From positions 6,138,501-6,202,500 of the forward strand of contig NZ_AP023247.1 of assembly GCF_016756535.1 (NCBI RefSeq): a DNA stretch of 64,000 nucleotides, read 5' to 3'. The position numbers and the translations under genes are program-made. The number at the start of each line of letters is the position of its first letter. Position 1 is the stretch's first letter. Shown piece after piece: positions 1 through 8,923 of this stretch. The notes beneath the pieces were generated by a model. It saw only the letters and a list, made by a program, of their open reading frames with translations, ran no database searches and had not been told where the DNA came from. Origin of the DNA: Mesorhizobium sp. 131-2-1. GTDB lineage: Bacteria > Pseudomonadota > Alphaproteobacteria > Rhizobiales > Rhizobiaceae.

Positions 1-118
1 GAACGCTGCCGTCCTTGTTGAGCACGATGCCGGGCGCCACCAGTGCTGCCCAGGGCAGATGGTCGGCAAGCCGGTCGGCCTTGCCGCGATATTCCGAAAG
101 GTTCAGCATGCGAGCCAT
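1..118 (-). CDS. trbE: TrbE conjugal transfer ATPase, N-terminal fragment (runs off the window)
   Basis: Only the first ~39 codons are in the window, on the minus strand. The start is taken as the ATG at 118, giving MARMLNLSEYRGKADRLADH; a second ATG at 109 is possible. The N-terminus with its LPWAALVAPG and VLNKDGS segments is typical of TrbE/VirB4, the large cytoplasmic ATPase that energises assembly of the type IV mating-pair channel. It overlaps the end of trbD, as in other trb operons (trbB-C-D-E order). The rest of the protein, including its Walker motifs, lies outside the window, so intactness cannot be judged. Confidence 0.85.
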   Translation of the reverse strand, partial: MARMLNLSEYRGKADRLADHLPWAALVAPGIVLNKDGSV

Positions 119-375
119 CCCCTCAGGCGAAGGTGACGGACAAGCACGCTGGCAAAGTCGGGATCGCGCCTTGCGGCAAAGACCGCGAGCGTGTGGCCGC
201 CAAGCCAGAGCACTAGCCCGGCAATCCATTGCTGCAAGCCTAGTCCGATGGCCGCAGCCACCGTGCCGTTGAGGATCGCCACCGCCCGCGGCGCGCCGCC
301 CAGCAGGATCGGTTCAGTCAAGGCCCGGTGAACGGGAACCTCGAAGCCCTCGATATGTTGCACTCCGGCGGCCAT
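103..375 (-). CDS. trbD: TrbD, type IV secretion (VirB3-like) membrane protein
   Basis: 90 codons. It starts with the ATG at 375, which overlaps the trbC stop in an ATGA arrangement, so translation is probably coupled. The N-terminus has the VPVHRALTEPILLGGAPR segment of TrbD/VirB3 proteins. It is followed by two hydrophobic stretches (roughly residues 33-45 and 50-67) that would form a membrane hairpin. TrbD is a small inner-membrane component of the conjugative channel that works with TrbE. Length is normal for the family (about 90-100 aa). Its place between trbC and trbE is the canonical order. Confidence 0.9.
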   Translation of the reverse strand: MAAGVQHIEGFEVPVHRALTEPILLGGAPRAVAILNGTVAAAIGLGLQQWIAGLVLWLGGHTLAVFAARRDPDFASVLVRHLRLRGWLAC

Positions 376-683
376 CAGACGAGCGCCCCGCCGCCGAAGG
401 AGAAGAACGAGAGGAAGAAGCTCGATGCGGCGAAGGCGATCGACAGGCCGAAGACGATCTGAATCAGCCGGCGGAAACCGCCTGCAGTATCGCCGAAGGC
501 AAGGGTCAAGCCGGTGGTGATGATGATGATCACCGCGACGATTTTGGCGACCGGTCCCTGCACCGATTCCAGGATCTGCTGCAGCGGCTGTTCCCAAGGC
601 ATGCCGGAGCCGGCAGCGTGCGCCGGAACTGTGAGAAGAAACGCGAGCGCGGCAAACGAAAGAAAGCGGAGCTTCTTGCGCAT
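375..683 (-). CDS. trbC: TrbC, conjugative pilin subunit precursor
   Basis: 102 codons from the ATG at 683; a longer frame runs upstream into trbB but has no reason to be used. The product has a signal peptide (residues 1-25, ending AHA), a short periplasmic loop and two long hydrophobic helices (IVAVIIIITTGLTLAFG and a second near residues 75-98), the layout of TrbC/VirB2 pilins. These are processed and polymerised into the mating pilus. It begins 10 bases after the trbB stop and overlaps trbD by one base pair step of an ATGA junction, so it belongs to the trb operon. Confidence 0.9.
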   Translation of the reverse strand: MRKKLRFLSFAALAFLLTVPAHAAGSGMPWEQPLQQILESVQGPVAKIVAVIIIITTGLTLAFGDTAGGFRRLIQIVFGLSIAFAASSFFLSFFSFGGGALV

Positions 684-693
684 AAGGGGCCTT

Positions 694-1662
694 TCAGAGT
701 TGCTGGAGTTGCGGAGGCGTGAGTGGGGTGAGGGCGTAGTCGCCGCTGCCGTCGAGACCTGTGACCTCAGCGATTGCATCGATGCGGCGCGACGAGCCGC
801 GCCCCGCGATGAAGACGATGAGATCGATGGCATTGGCGATGAGGCGGCGCGGCACGGTGACGACAGCTTCCTGTGCAAGCTGCTCGATGCGATAGAGGGC
901 AGAGCGCGCCGAATTGGCATGAACCGTGGCGATGCCGCCGGGGTGCCCGGTGTTCCATGCCTTGAGCATGTCCAGCGCTTCCGCGCCCCTGACTTCACCG
1001 ACGATGATGCGGTCGGGGCGGAGCCGGAGCGTCGAGCGCACGAGATCGGCGAGTGTGACCGAGCCCCGCCTGGTTCTCAGGGCAACGCAGTCCTTTGCTG
1101 CGCATTGCAGTTCGCGGGTGTCCTCGATGAGGATCACTCGCTCGTCGCATTCGGCGACTTCGGCCAGCAGCGCATTGGCAAGCGTCGTCTTACCCGACGA
1201 CGTGCCTCCGGCGACAAGGATGTTGCGCCGTTCTCGGACTGCCTTTATCAACGCATCGGCCTGCAGCGGCAACATGATGCGATCCGCAACATAGTTGGCC
1301 AGCGTGTAGAGCTTTGCGGCTGGTTTGCGGATGGCAAAGCAAGGCGCCAGCACGACAGGCGGCAGCAGTCCCTCGAAGCGTTCGCCCGATGGCAATTCGG
1401 CGCTGACAATCGGATTGTCCGCATGCGCCTCGGCACGCACGTGGGAAGCGACCAGGCGGATGATGCGTTCCGCCTCGGAAGGATGCATATGCACGGCCGT
1501 ATCGATTCGGCCTTCTCCCAGCCGGTCGAGCCGCAGCGCACCATCGGGATTGACCATCACCTCGATGACCAATGGATCGGCCAGCGCCTCAGTGATCGTC
1601 GGACCCATGGCGGTGCGCAGCATGGCGCGGCGTCGGTGGTCGGCCTCTGGATGAGCGCTCAT
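694..1662 (-). CDS. trbB: TrbB, VirB11-type secretion ATPase
   Basis: 322 codons, the usual length for TrbB. The Walker A loop GGTSSGKTT is at residues 152-160, followed by the ILIEDTRELQC Asp box, a Walker B-like segment (RIIVGEVRGAEALDML) and a His box (NTGHPGGIATVHAN). These are the hallmarks of hexameric VirB11/TrbB traffic ATPases that sit at the cytoplasmic face of the type IV channel. The start overlaps the stop of the upstream CopG-like gene by four bases (ATGA-type), indicating coupled expression in the traG-copG-trbBCDE operon. Confidence 0.95.
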   Translation of the reverse strand: MSAHPEADHRRRAMLRTAMGPTITEALADPLVIEVMVNPDGALRLDRLGEGRIDTAVHMHPSEAERIIRLVASHVRAEAHADNPIVSAELPSGERFEGLLPPVVLAPCFAIRKPAAKLYTLANYVADRIMLPLQADALIKAVRERRNILVAGGTSSGKTTLANALLAEVAECDERVILIEDTRELQCAAKDCVALRTRRGSVTLADLVRSTLRLRPDRIIVGEVRGAEALDMLKAWNTGHPGGIATVHANSARSALYRIEQLAQEAVVTVPRRLIANAIDLIVFIAGRGSSRRIDAIAEVTGLDGSGDYALTPLTPPQLQQL

Positions 1663-2072
1663 CCTTCCCCTCCTCCGCCATTGTCTTTGCCAAACGAGCG
1701 TTTCCCCGATGCGATCTGGCGACCGACCTGCTCGACGAATTTGTCGAAACGCTCCTGAGCAATCGCCTGCGTCGCCTTGTCCGGAACAGGCGTGTGGGCA
1801 TGAAGCGTGATCGAAAAGCGGATGAAGAGCGCCAAGCTTTCCAATGTCATGTCGACATCGCGCCTGACGTGACTGAGGTCGCGGGAAAGACGGTCCAGCC
1901 TCATGCCATAGCGCCGATCGAGTTCATTCTCGCCACGCCGCTCGATGAAAGCTTCTACGGCCTTCGCGACGACCGCGGATTTTGTGGTCGAGGGATCGCG
2001 GCTGAGGTTGTCCAGCTTCTCGCTCAATTCCGGTTCGAGCAGAAACTGGTGACGAATGCGGTGGGGCTTCAT
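1659..2072 (-). CDS. CopG/ribbon-helix-helix-like protein of the traG-trb operon
   Basis: 137 codons. The N-terminal ~50 residues (RIRHQFLLEPELSEKLDNLS and then a KSAVVAKAVEAFIERR helix) resemble a ribbon-helix-helix DNA-binding domain. The C-terminal half is helical and basic, ending in a Gly/Glu tail. A small CopG-family gene between traG and trbB is the standard arrangement in rhizobial trb clusters, where it is presumed to be an autoregulator or relaxosome-associated factor. This role is inferred from the family and position. It overlaps trbB by four bases. Confidence 0.8.
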   Translation of the reverse strand: MKPHRIRHQFLLEPELSEKLDNLSRDPSTTKSAVVAKAVEAFIERRGENELDRRYGMRLDRLSRDLSHVRRDVDMTLESLALFIRFSITLHAHTPVPDKATQAIAQERFDKFVEQVGRQIASGKRSFGKDNGGGGEG

Positions 2073-2190
2073 GCGCTTGTTCCAACTGGCCGGCGCTGGC
2101 GGGCCGGCGGCGGAACAAGCATTATCGAGATGCCCAAAATTGCTTACGGCCGTTATCTACGCTGAGATACGCCCGAGCTGCGGAAAGCGT

Positions 2191-4221
2191 TCAGAAGCCG
2201 GGGACGATATCCTTATCATCGTCCCTTCCCTCGTTGATGCCATAGGCACCTGCGACGGTGGAGATCCGGTCCATGACGCGCTTGTCCGCCATCGCCTCGC
2301 TATCATCGTCTGCGGGTCTGGACAGATCGTCCTGGTCCGGTTCCTGGGTGACGGCGGTATGTTCTTCGGGTAGGCCAGGATGGCGCTGCTGCTGAATCCC
2401 TCCCTCGTCCGCAAGCGCGGCGCCAGCGCTTTCATCGTCGGACGCAAGACGACGGTCGACGCCGCGTACTTGCCCAGTCCAATCGTCCGGCCGCGACATC
2501 GGGCAGTCCGCGTAGGGTCCGTCGCGCAACACCGGCGAAGGCAGCACCCGCTCGGTGAAATTGTGATCCTCATAGTATCGCAGCTTTTTGGCCCGGATGG
2601 GGGGCAGTCCCGAAACCAGCACCAGTTCGTCCGCGGGCGGCAATTGCATCACCTCGCCCGGTGTCAGCAGCGGGCGGGCGGTTTCCTGGCGGCTCACCAT
2701 GACATGCGAGAGCCAAGGTGCCAGCCGGTGGCCCGCATAGTTGCGCATGGATCTGAGTTCCGTGGCCGTGCCAAGCGCGTCCGAGATTCGCTTGGCCGTG
2801 CGCTCATCATTGGAGGAAAAGGCAATTCGCAAATGGCAGTTGTCCAGAATGGCGTTGTTGTCGCCATACGCTTTGGAGATCTGGTTCAACGATTGCGCGA
2901 TCAAGTAGGCACGAATTCCGTAACCGGCCATAAACGCGAGCGCGGTCTCAAAGAAGTCGAGGCGACCGAGCGCCGGAAACTCATCCAGCATCATGAGCAG
3001 TTGATGCTTGCGGCTCTTCTTTGGGTCACCCTCGAGGCGCTCCGTCAGCCGCCTGCCGATCTGGTTCAGGATCAGTCGCACCAAGGGCTTGGTGCGCGAG
3101 ATGTCCGATGGCGGCACGACCAGATAGAGCGACATCGGCCACTCCGCATCCATCAGATCGGCAATGCGCCAGTCGCAGTCCGATGTTACCGCCGCCACGG
3201 TCGGATCACGGTAGAGGCCGAGAAAAGACATGGCGGTCGAGAGGACGCCTGAACGTTCGTTCTCCGATTTGTTCAACACCTCTCGTGCCGCCGAGGCCAC
3301 GACGGGATGGACCTCAGGCTTATTGACCGAGCCGAGATGGTTGGTCGTCATCATTCGCCGCAAAGTCGCGGCAAACGAGCGTTGCGGGTCCGACAGAAAG
3401 GTGGCGACGCGGGCAAGAGTCTTTTCCTCTTCGGCGTAGAGCACGTGCAAGATAGCGCCGACGAGGAGTGAATGACTGGTCTTCTCCCAATGATTCCGCC
3501 GCTCCAGCGCGCCTTCCGGATCGACTAGAATGTCGGCGATGTTTTGGACATCGCGAATCTCGTCCGAACCTTTGCGTACCTCCAGCAGCGGGTTGTAGCG
3601 GGCCGATCGCGGATCAGTCGGATTGAACAAAAGGCAATGCGAGAACCTCGACCGCCAGCCGGAGCTCAGCTGCCAGTTCTCGCCTTTGATGTCGTGAATG
3701 ACGGCCGAGCCGGACCAGGAGAGAAGGGTTGGGACAACCAGTCCGACGCCCTTGCCGGAACGTGTCGGCGCAAAGGCCATGACGTGCTCAGGCCCGTCAT
3801 GACGCAGATACCGGTCCTTCAGTTTGCCGAGGAAGACGCCTGCCGGCTGAAACAGCCCTGCTTTCTCGATCTCCCGCGTCGCCGCCCATCGAGAGGAGCC
3901 ATAGGTGGTGACCAAGCCGCGCTGGCGCGCGCGCCAGAGGGAACCAGCGATCGCAGCGGCACAGCCCATGAATCCACTGGTGCCCGCAAGCATGCCCGCC
4001 TTGTCGAATACCTCGGGCGCATAGGCATCGAATTGGAACCACCATTCCAACAGTTTCCACGGCTCGTAGATCGGCCAGCCAGCCGCGACAAACCATGGCG
4101 CGCCGAGTTGTTCCTGAAAGGCTAGCATATGAGCGCACCATTGCGTGGCAGCCCACACGCCGAGGAGAACGATGGCGAACACAATGGCGATCTGCCCAAT
4201 CAGAAGCTTCGTGGGCGTCAC
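2191..4221 (-). CDS. traG: TraG/VirD4-type conjugal coupling protein
   Basis: About 676 codons from a GTG at 4221, chosen because a GGAG ribosome site lies seven bases upstream and the family N-terminus (TPTKLLIGQIAIVF) begins there. The frame is open to an ATG at 4356, so a 721-residue form is possible. N-terminal membrane helices are followed by the Walker A segment APTRSGKGVG and the Walker B segment MLDEFPALG, typical of VirD4 coupling ATPases that bring the relaxase-DNA complex to the type IV channel. The C-terminal ~100 residues are acidic and low in complexity. It heads the traG-copG-trb operon. Confidence 0.95.
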   Translation of the reverse strand: MTPTKLLIGQIAIVFAIVLLGVWAATQWCAHMLAFQEQLGAPWFVAAGWPIYEPWKLLEWWFQFDAYAPEVFDKAGMLAGTSGFMGCAAAIAGSLWRARQRGLVTTYGSSRWAATREIEKAGLFQPAGVFLGKLKDRYLRHDGPEHVMAFAPTRSGKGVGLVVPTLLSWSGSAVIHDIKGENWQLSSGWRSRFSHCLLFNPTDPRSARYNPLLEVRKGSDEIRDVQNIADILVDPEGALERRNHWEKTSHSLLVGAILHVLYAEEEKTLARVATFLSDPQRSFAATLRRMMTTNHLGSVNKPEVHPVVASAAREVLNKSENERSGVLSTAMSFLGLYRDPTVAAVTSDCDWRIADLMDAEWPMSLYLVVPPSDISRTKPLVRLILNQIGRRLTERLEGDPKKSRKHQLLMMLDEFPALGRLDFFETALAFMAGYGIRAYLIAQSLNQISKAYGDNNAILDNCHLRIAFSSNDERTAKRISDALGTATELRSMRNYAGHRLAPWLSHVMVSRQETARPLLTPGEVMQLPPADELVLVSGLPPIRAKKLRYYEDHNFTERVLPSPVLRDGPYADCPMSRPDDWTGQVRGVDRRLASDDESAGAALADEGGIQQQRHPGLPEEHTAVTQEPDQDDLSRPADDDSEAMADKRVMDRISTVAGAYGINEGRDDDKDIVPGF

Positions 4222-4887
4222 TGGCTTGCTCCGCTGTTCTGGAGAGATGGATCGAGCATCGCCCGGGACGGCCGGAACAGGAATGCGCCCTATGTACGAC
4301 TTGGTGCGATGAGAGGCTGTTTGGCGCGCCGTTTGCTCTCCTTCGAGGTGTATCAATATTCGCGCATTCCCGAGGACTGCTACGTCGGAGGGGACTCATA
4401 TCGGTCGTGCCTATCGTGAGCACGTGGTCGGCGAGCTGGCGGTGGCGTGCGGGCAAGCCGCTGAGGAAATTCTGAACATCGAGTCCGGTCTGAGGTACAA
4501 CAAGCCTATCGAGATCGGATCGCGAGGTAGCCCTGCCCGCCATGGGAATTCCTCAGGCGAGTACCGACTTATTGGGCGCTGCCTTATAAGTGGAAGGCGC
4601 CTTCCCGTTGCCTCTATCGCAGATAAGTTACCTTCCGGCCTTCGCGCTGGGTTTCCCACCTGGACTGCGTTTCAGTCTCAATTCGCTGTGCTTCTTGTGA
4701 GCCAGACACCATTTCTCGGACGGTGGATTGACGACATTCATTGTCCGACAAGCCCTCGCCGGCGATCTGTTGGGCAGAGGCGGCTATCACCCCGGCCGTG
4801 GCACATCCGCGCGCTGCAGAACCTCGATGAGCCGCCGGCTCAAACGCCCAGGCGGATGCAAAGATCCACAGATGCGTTCCGCCAGCC
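4222..4887. other. Region between traG and a small ORF with no supported gene
   Basis: No reading frame here looks conserved. A minus-strand segment near 4540-4600 (YSPEEFPWRAGLPRDP) weakly recalls the N-terminus of small ICE-borne regulators (YSPEEFAWE-like), but frames break around it, so at most it is a decayed relic. The leader of traG must lie in the first ~150 bases. Confidence 0.4.
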
Positions 4888-5277
4888 CTAGTTGCCAAGC
4901 ATATGACCGGCATTTCGCAACGCGTCGAGGAAGAGGCCGGCATGGTGAGTGACATCGAATTTGGCCTGCATTGACACCGGCATGCTGGTCCAATTCTCCA
5001 ACGGTGCAATGAAGCGGGAGAAGGTATCGTCGATGACGCAGTAGCGGCTAATAAGGCCTTGTCTGTCCAACGCCAGCACACCAATCTGCCCGCCTCGATA
5101 TCGGATGGCTGCGAGCCGTTGGACCTCGGCGTCATCATCGATCCGCACATCGAAAAGCAGGTTTCCGCGGCTCCTCGCGGCTATCTCCGCCGCTTTGTCA
5201 TTGAAGCTCAAGCAGAGTGAGCGGACGCTTTCCACTGCCATCTGGAAAACCAACAAATCCAGTTCATTCACGGCCAT
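4888..5277 (-). CDS. Hypothetical protein
   Basis: 129 codons from the ATG at 5277 (MAVNELDLLVF); the open frame continues upstream to 5319. I do not recognise the family. The protein looks like a single soluble alpha/beta domain: alternating hydrophobic segments, an acidic DVRIDDDAEVQ stretch and no membrane helix or signal peptide. It lies on the same strand as traG with ~670 bases between them. It might be a small ICE gene or a surviving piece of a larger one, since relics lie immediately upstream. Amino acid composition and lack of frame breaks favour a real coding sequence, but this is uncertain. Confidence 0.45.
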   Translation of the reverse strand: MAVNELDLLVFQMAVESVRSLCLSFNDKAAEIAARSRGNLLFDVRIDDDAEVQRLAAIRYRGGQIGVLALDRQGLISRYCVIDDTFSRFIAPLENWTSMPVSMQAKFDVTHHAGLFLDALRNAGHMLGN

Positions 5278-5447
5278 GTGGGCAGTTGAGCCAATAAATG
5301 GATGATTGCAATGTCGCACACGGCTTGTTCACAGGTGTCGGCGACTGATTGTTCGTGGCTTTCTGTCCGCTGCCGGCGATGGAATATTTGAAGGACGGCG
5401 GGTCCCGTATTTCCTGTCGCGTTGGCAACCGCGGCGGCCACCTGCCG

Positions 5448-5636
5448 GGCGGCAGCGGCAGAGACAATGTCATAGACAGGTGGAAGCGTGGGCTTTCTGC
5501 CCTTCAATAGTTCCCTGACCATACAGATTTGCACGCGCGGCCGCAGCTTGCCGCCCGCCTCAACTTCGGCTTCTCTGGCAGCACGTTCCATTGCTGCGGT
5601 CGCCTTGTTGAGCGTCACCAGAACGCCAAGCTTCGT
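5448..5636 (-). pseudogene. Relic of a DNA methyltransferase / restriction-associated protein C-terminus
   Basis: In the minus-strand frame the segment KLGVLVTLNKATAAMERAAR, continuing through PRVQICMVRELLKGRKPTLP, resembles the C-terminal end of adenine-specific methyltransferase-like proteins. In those, a 'gVLVTL..pt..M...A...G' stretch is followed by 'P+vQI.T+eeLL.G..p..P'. Only ~60 codons match and nothing similar precedes them, so this is the decayed tail of a lost gene. The identification rests on motif memory alone. Confidence 0.4.
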
Positions 5637-5847
5637 GGCTGGCAAGATCGCCAACTCGCTCAAGCTCACGACCTCTATTCGATGGACGGGCACGGCCGTG
5701 CATCGCCGCGGCAGGGGACAACATCGTCGTGACCGACCCTCAAGCCCTATATCGTGTCGGCGGGATCGTTCAGCAGGAACGGCGAGATCGCCGTGGAGGG
5801 CAAGCCCTTCTACATCGTGGCCGGCGGCGGGAGCGGCAAGATCCACG

Positions 5848-6240
5848 ATCAAGCAGCTGAGAAAGATCACGCATATAGCCACGATCCCGCGGTCCAGCCG
5901 ATCTACATTTGAGGACGACCAGATCAAGCAGCGCGCCCTGTCGAATTTGGGTCCGGGATTGGCAGTTGGTCTATCCCTTCCTGACGATGGAACGCTCGAT
6001 CCAGTCATGGCTTATAAGGCGGAGAGCGGCGACCAGAGCGCAGATGAGTACGCGCCTACTACGAGATCGGCTATCGCACCAATTCGAGCGGATCACGATC
6101 GATGGCGACACCGTGGCATTCTTCGAGGGCGGGAAGCCGCTTGAGGCCTGCTTCCCTGGCGACGGCTGTGAAATCCTGACCTCGAAGAAAGGAAACCGCA
6201 TGGGCGTCAAATTCCGCTTCGGCGTCGCCTTGGCCTCCTC
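5848..6240 (+). pseudogene. zinT: Relic of a ZinT/YodA-type zinc-binding protein
   Basis: Pieces of a ZinT protein appear in different frames on the plus strand: a His-rich stretch (DHAYSHDPAVQPIYI), then FEDDQIKQRALSN, WQLVYPFL, DPVMAYKAESGDQSADEY, YYEIGYRTNSS, and ITIDGDTVAFFEGGKPLEAC followed by CEILTSKKGNR. These are in the order expected for ZinT (FEDxxVxxRxLSDW...VYP...YHKGY...EFHRN...YKILTYKSGKKGVR). At least three frameshifts are needed, and the C-terminal metal-binding region (IQFSDHIIAP) is missing. It is a dead gene. Confidence 0.7.
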
Positions 6241-6257
6241 ACACTTGGTTGGCTGAC

Positions 6258-7583
6258 TCAGCGGGCAACCCGGTCGAGAAAAGCGTCGAATGCGGCAGCG
6301 ACAACGCGCATCGCAAAGCGATGCTGCCGCCGTACGCGGACAAAACCCTTTTCGATGTCCACAATCCCGTCCTTGGCAAGCATCGCCAAGCGTTCAGCTG
6401 AATCGAGAAAATGGATCGGATCAGATCCGTGGGCGGCACAGATTGCCGGCACATCGGCCTCGAGATCGCACATTAGTCGCTCGATAATTGCGGCTCGCGC
6501 GCGGTCTTCGTCGGTGAGACGGTAGCCCTTTGACGTCGCCAGACGGCCAGCCGCGATGTGCCGGCAGTAGGAATCCCGTGTAACCTCGTTCTGAACGTAG
6601 CCCTCGCCGACACGCCCGATAGCCGACGCGCCGAAACCGATCAGGGTTTTGCAGGTGTCGGCCGAGTAGCCCAGCGAGTTGCGCCGCAGGCGACCGGTTT
6701 TCTGTGCCAGCGCGAGATCGTCGTCCGGCAAGGCGAAATGGTCGAGCCCGATCTCTCGGTAGCCGGCGGCAATCAGCGTCACGGCAATGGCCGCATCCTG
6801 TTCGGCGCGGGCAGCGCTGCCCGGAAGCGATGCCTCCTCGATGAGGCGCTGATTCTTAATAAAGGACGGAATGTGCGAGTAGCCGAACACCGCAAGCCGG
6901 TTGGGGCGCATGGCGACCGCCGCCCTCGTGGTCTCGACGCAAGACTGCACCGTTTGATGCGGGAGACCAAAGATGAGGTCGAAGTTGATGCTTGTCACTC
7001 CATGCCGACGCAGCATTTCGACGGCAGCCGCCGTCTGCGCCTCACTCTGGACCCGGTTGATCGCTTTTTGAACAATGGGATCGAAGCTCTGCACGCCGAG
7101 GCTCGCGCGGTTCACGCCGGCTGCTTGCAAGGCTTCGGCCATATCGGCCGTGAACGTGCGTGGATCGATCTCGACGGCGATCGTAGCTGTTTCCGCAAGC
7201 GCAAAGTGGCGGCGCAGGAATTCCGTCAGGGCGAGGAACTCAACTGGCCCCATGAGAGTTGGCGTTCCGCCGCCGAAATGCACATCGCTCACGGGCAGCG
7301 CCTGCGGCGCGTGCTCCGAGACCAAACGTATCTCGTCACGCAGCGCCGCCAGATAATTAACGATCGGCGCATCATGGCGGGTGATGGTGGTGGGGAAGCC
7401 GCAATACCAGCACTTTGATCGGCAGAACGGAACGTGCAAGTAGAGTGACGCCGGATCGTTAGCCGGTAGGTTCCTGAGCCATTCCTCATAAGCGTCGGCG
7501 CCGACCGCCCCAGAGAACTCCGCGACAGTCGGATAGATGGTGTACCAAGGCAGGTGGGCTTCGCGATGTTTTGTGGTCTGCAA
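6258..7583 (-). CDS. hemN: Oxygen-independent coproporphyrinogen III dehydrogenase (HemN)
   Basis: 441 codons from a TTG at 7583; no ATG or GTG lies between this and the conserved WYTIYP start of the family. The radical-SAM cysteines C54-x3-C58-x2-C61 (FCRSKCWYCGF) bind the 4Fe-4S cluster, and the GGGTP motif for SAM follows near residue 110. The enzyme oxidatively decarboxylates coproporphyrinogen III to protoporphyrinogen IX without oxygen, allowing heme synthesis under nodule microaerobiosis. A FixK/FNR-like box lies ~60 bases upstream. The gene stands alone. A decayed copy of its 3' end is present at 10.7-10.9 kb. Confidence 0.93.
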   Translation of the reverse strand: MQTTKHREAHLPWYTIYPTVAEFSGAVGADAYEEWLRNLPANDPASLYLHVPFCRSKCWYCGFPTTITRHDAPIVNYLAALRDEIRLVSEHAPQALPVSDVHFGGGTPTLMGPVEFLALTEFLRRHFALAETATIAVEIDPRTFTADMAEALQAAGVNRASLGVQSFDPIVQKAINRVQSEAQTAAAVEMLRRHGVTSINFDLIFGLPHQTVQSCVETTRAAVAMRPNRLAVFGYSHIPSFIKNQRLIEEASLPGSAARAEQDAAIAVTLIAAGYREIGLDHFALPDDDLALAQKTGRLRRNSLGYSADTCKTLIGFGASAIGRVGEGYVQNEVTRDSYCRHIAAGRLATSKGYRLTDEDRARAAIIERLMCDLEADVPAICAAHGSDPIHFLDSAERLAMLAKDGIVDIEKGFVRVRRQHRFAMRVVAAAFDAFLDRVAR

Positions 7584-7639
7584 CAGTTACCGTCCCATGT
7601 TGTTGCCTTCCATCCTTACCACTGCGCTCTCCTGTGTCT

Positions 7640-7653
7640 TTGCGCTATATCAG
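7640..7653 (-). promoter_or_regulatory. Putative FixK/FNR box upstream of hemN
   Basis: The 14-mer TTGCGCTATATCAG (read on the plus strand) fits TTG(A/C)-N6-(T/G)CAA with one mismatch. It lies 57-70 bases upstream of the hemN start. Rhizobial hemN genes are commonly activated by FixK/FNR-type regulators under low oxygen, so the position makes sense. This is motif-only evidence. Confidence 0.45.
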
Positions 7654-7739
7654 TCCGGTCCGCTTTGGGCCCGATTATTTCGCAGCGATAGCCCCATTCA
7701 GCCTTGGCTGGACAGCGATGGTATGAGCACGCGCTGGTC

Positions 7740-8345
7740 AGCGACAAGCGCCGTGGGTTTCCCGTCGAGACTTTCCCGCACACCGTTTGGTGCTACTATC
7801 CTATCCTATCCCCTCCCTTCAGCGTCCGATGGAACGCAGCATGCCCCGTCCGACCAGTCGATTCGGCGTTGGGACCAGACTTTTGCTCGCCGGCTGGTGC
7901 GTAAGACGGCGTCACGTAGCGATACCTGGCATCTCGATGAGTTCGTCGTATTAATTGCCGGCACGAGGCTTTGGCTGTGGCGCACCGTCTGTCAGAGCGG
8001 GAATTGTGCTCGAGGAGACCGTCCAGGTCCGCCCCTGCCAAGGCTGCAAGCCTGATGAACCAATTTAGAAAGTAGCGCTACGCCAGGCGCATGATCACCG
8101 ACAAATCGCGCTCCTGTGGCCCGGCAAAGCGCCGGAGTGAAGCGCAACTCAAGCATCGCTCGCAGCTGACAATCGAGCGAATTCGCATGTGCTTCCGTAA
8201 AAACAAAAATGGCCCATGCACGGCTTCCGATTCAGAGAGGGGCTTACAACGGCTCGTCTCGACCTTCCCGCCTTTCGGAACCACTTTGTCCGGACTAGCT
8301 GGAAAGCTGGTGCACCTCGCCACCGCCGAGGTGTGGCCCTTCGCC
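7740..8345 (+). pseudogene. Decayed IS6-family transposase
   Basis: In order on the plus strand, in shifted frames, are RRGFPVETFPHTVW, SDTWHLDEFVVLIAGTRLWL (first catalytic Asp), MITDKSRS (second Asp region) and a C-terminal stretch similar to 'SLQRFVSTFSPFRNHF'. This is the order of an IS6-family DDE transposase. Several frameshifts and stops break it. It is a different element from the three intact IS6 copies further right. Confidence 0.7.
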
Positions 8346-8923
8346 CTAACGAGGACGCTTACGCCTAGGCATGTCGGCATCAGTGGGGCATCTCGGCTGA
8401 CGTACCGAGCGGTGCACTCGCATGATGTCAACAATGTCGAGGCTCAAAACAAACAAAAGCTATCGCCATTGAACGATACTGTCGCGAACCGAACAGACGA
8501 ACCATGTCCGAAACATTTGCTTTTCGTGCTCAGCTTGACCCTCAGAGCAAAAAAAGGAAACGCAAGCCAAGGTCCGACGGCAAACTTGAGTGTCAATCGT
8601 AGCTTGGTCGTGAGGTTGGCACGTCGCTTGCGGGGTGATTTTCTGAAGCCGGTACGCCCGCAGCTATCGGAGATAATCATGGCGATCGACCCAGAAGTGT
8701 TTGATTCCTCCCCCGGGCATTTCAAGCAGGTGATATGAGAACAACATCTTATCGCGTGGAAGTATGATTCAGATTCATCGCCTCTGTTGTTGAATCATTA
8801 TTATGACCCGTGCGTCATACTGCGATGGGCGCAGCGCGATGTGCATCGTTTTCGATTGTGGGACAGGAAGGGCTGGCTCGTTCGTTGACGTCCCCTTCTT
8901 TAATATTTGAACGGAGATCAAGA
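8346..8923. other. Porin upstream region, no gene seen
   Basis: No convincing reading frame. The AT-richer stretch from about 8720 to 8800 and the GGAG ribosome site at 8913-8916 probably hold the promoter and leader of the porin gene. Confidence 0.4.

Noticed and set aside
514..1758. Long plus-strand open frame over trbB and trbC
   Set aside because: It is the antisense shadow of trbB and trbC, which have clear family motifs on the minus strand.
4411..4659. Possible small ICE regulator (YSPEEF-type N-terminus)
   Set aside because: Only a short, weak resemblance, with no conserved continuation in the same frame. Not enough to call a gene.
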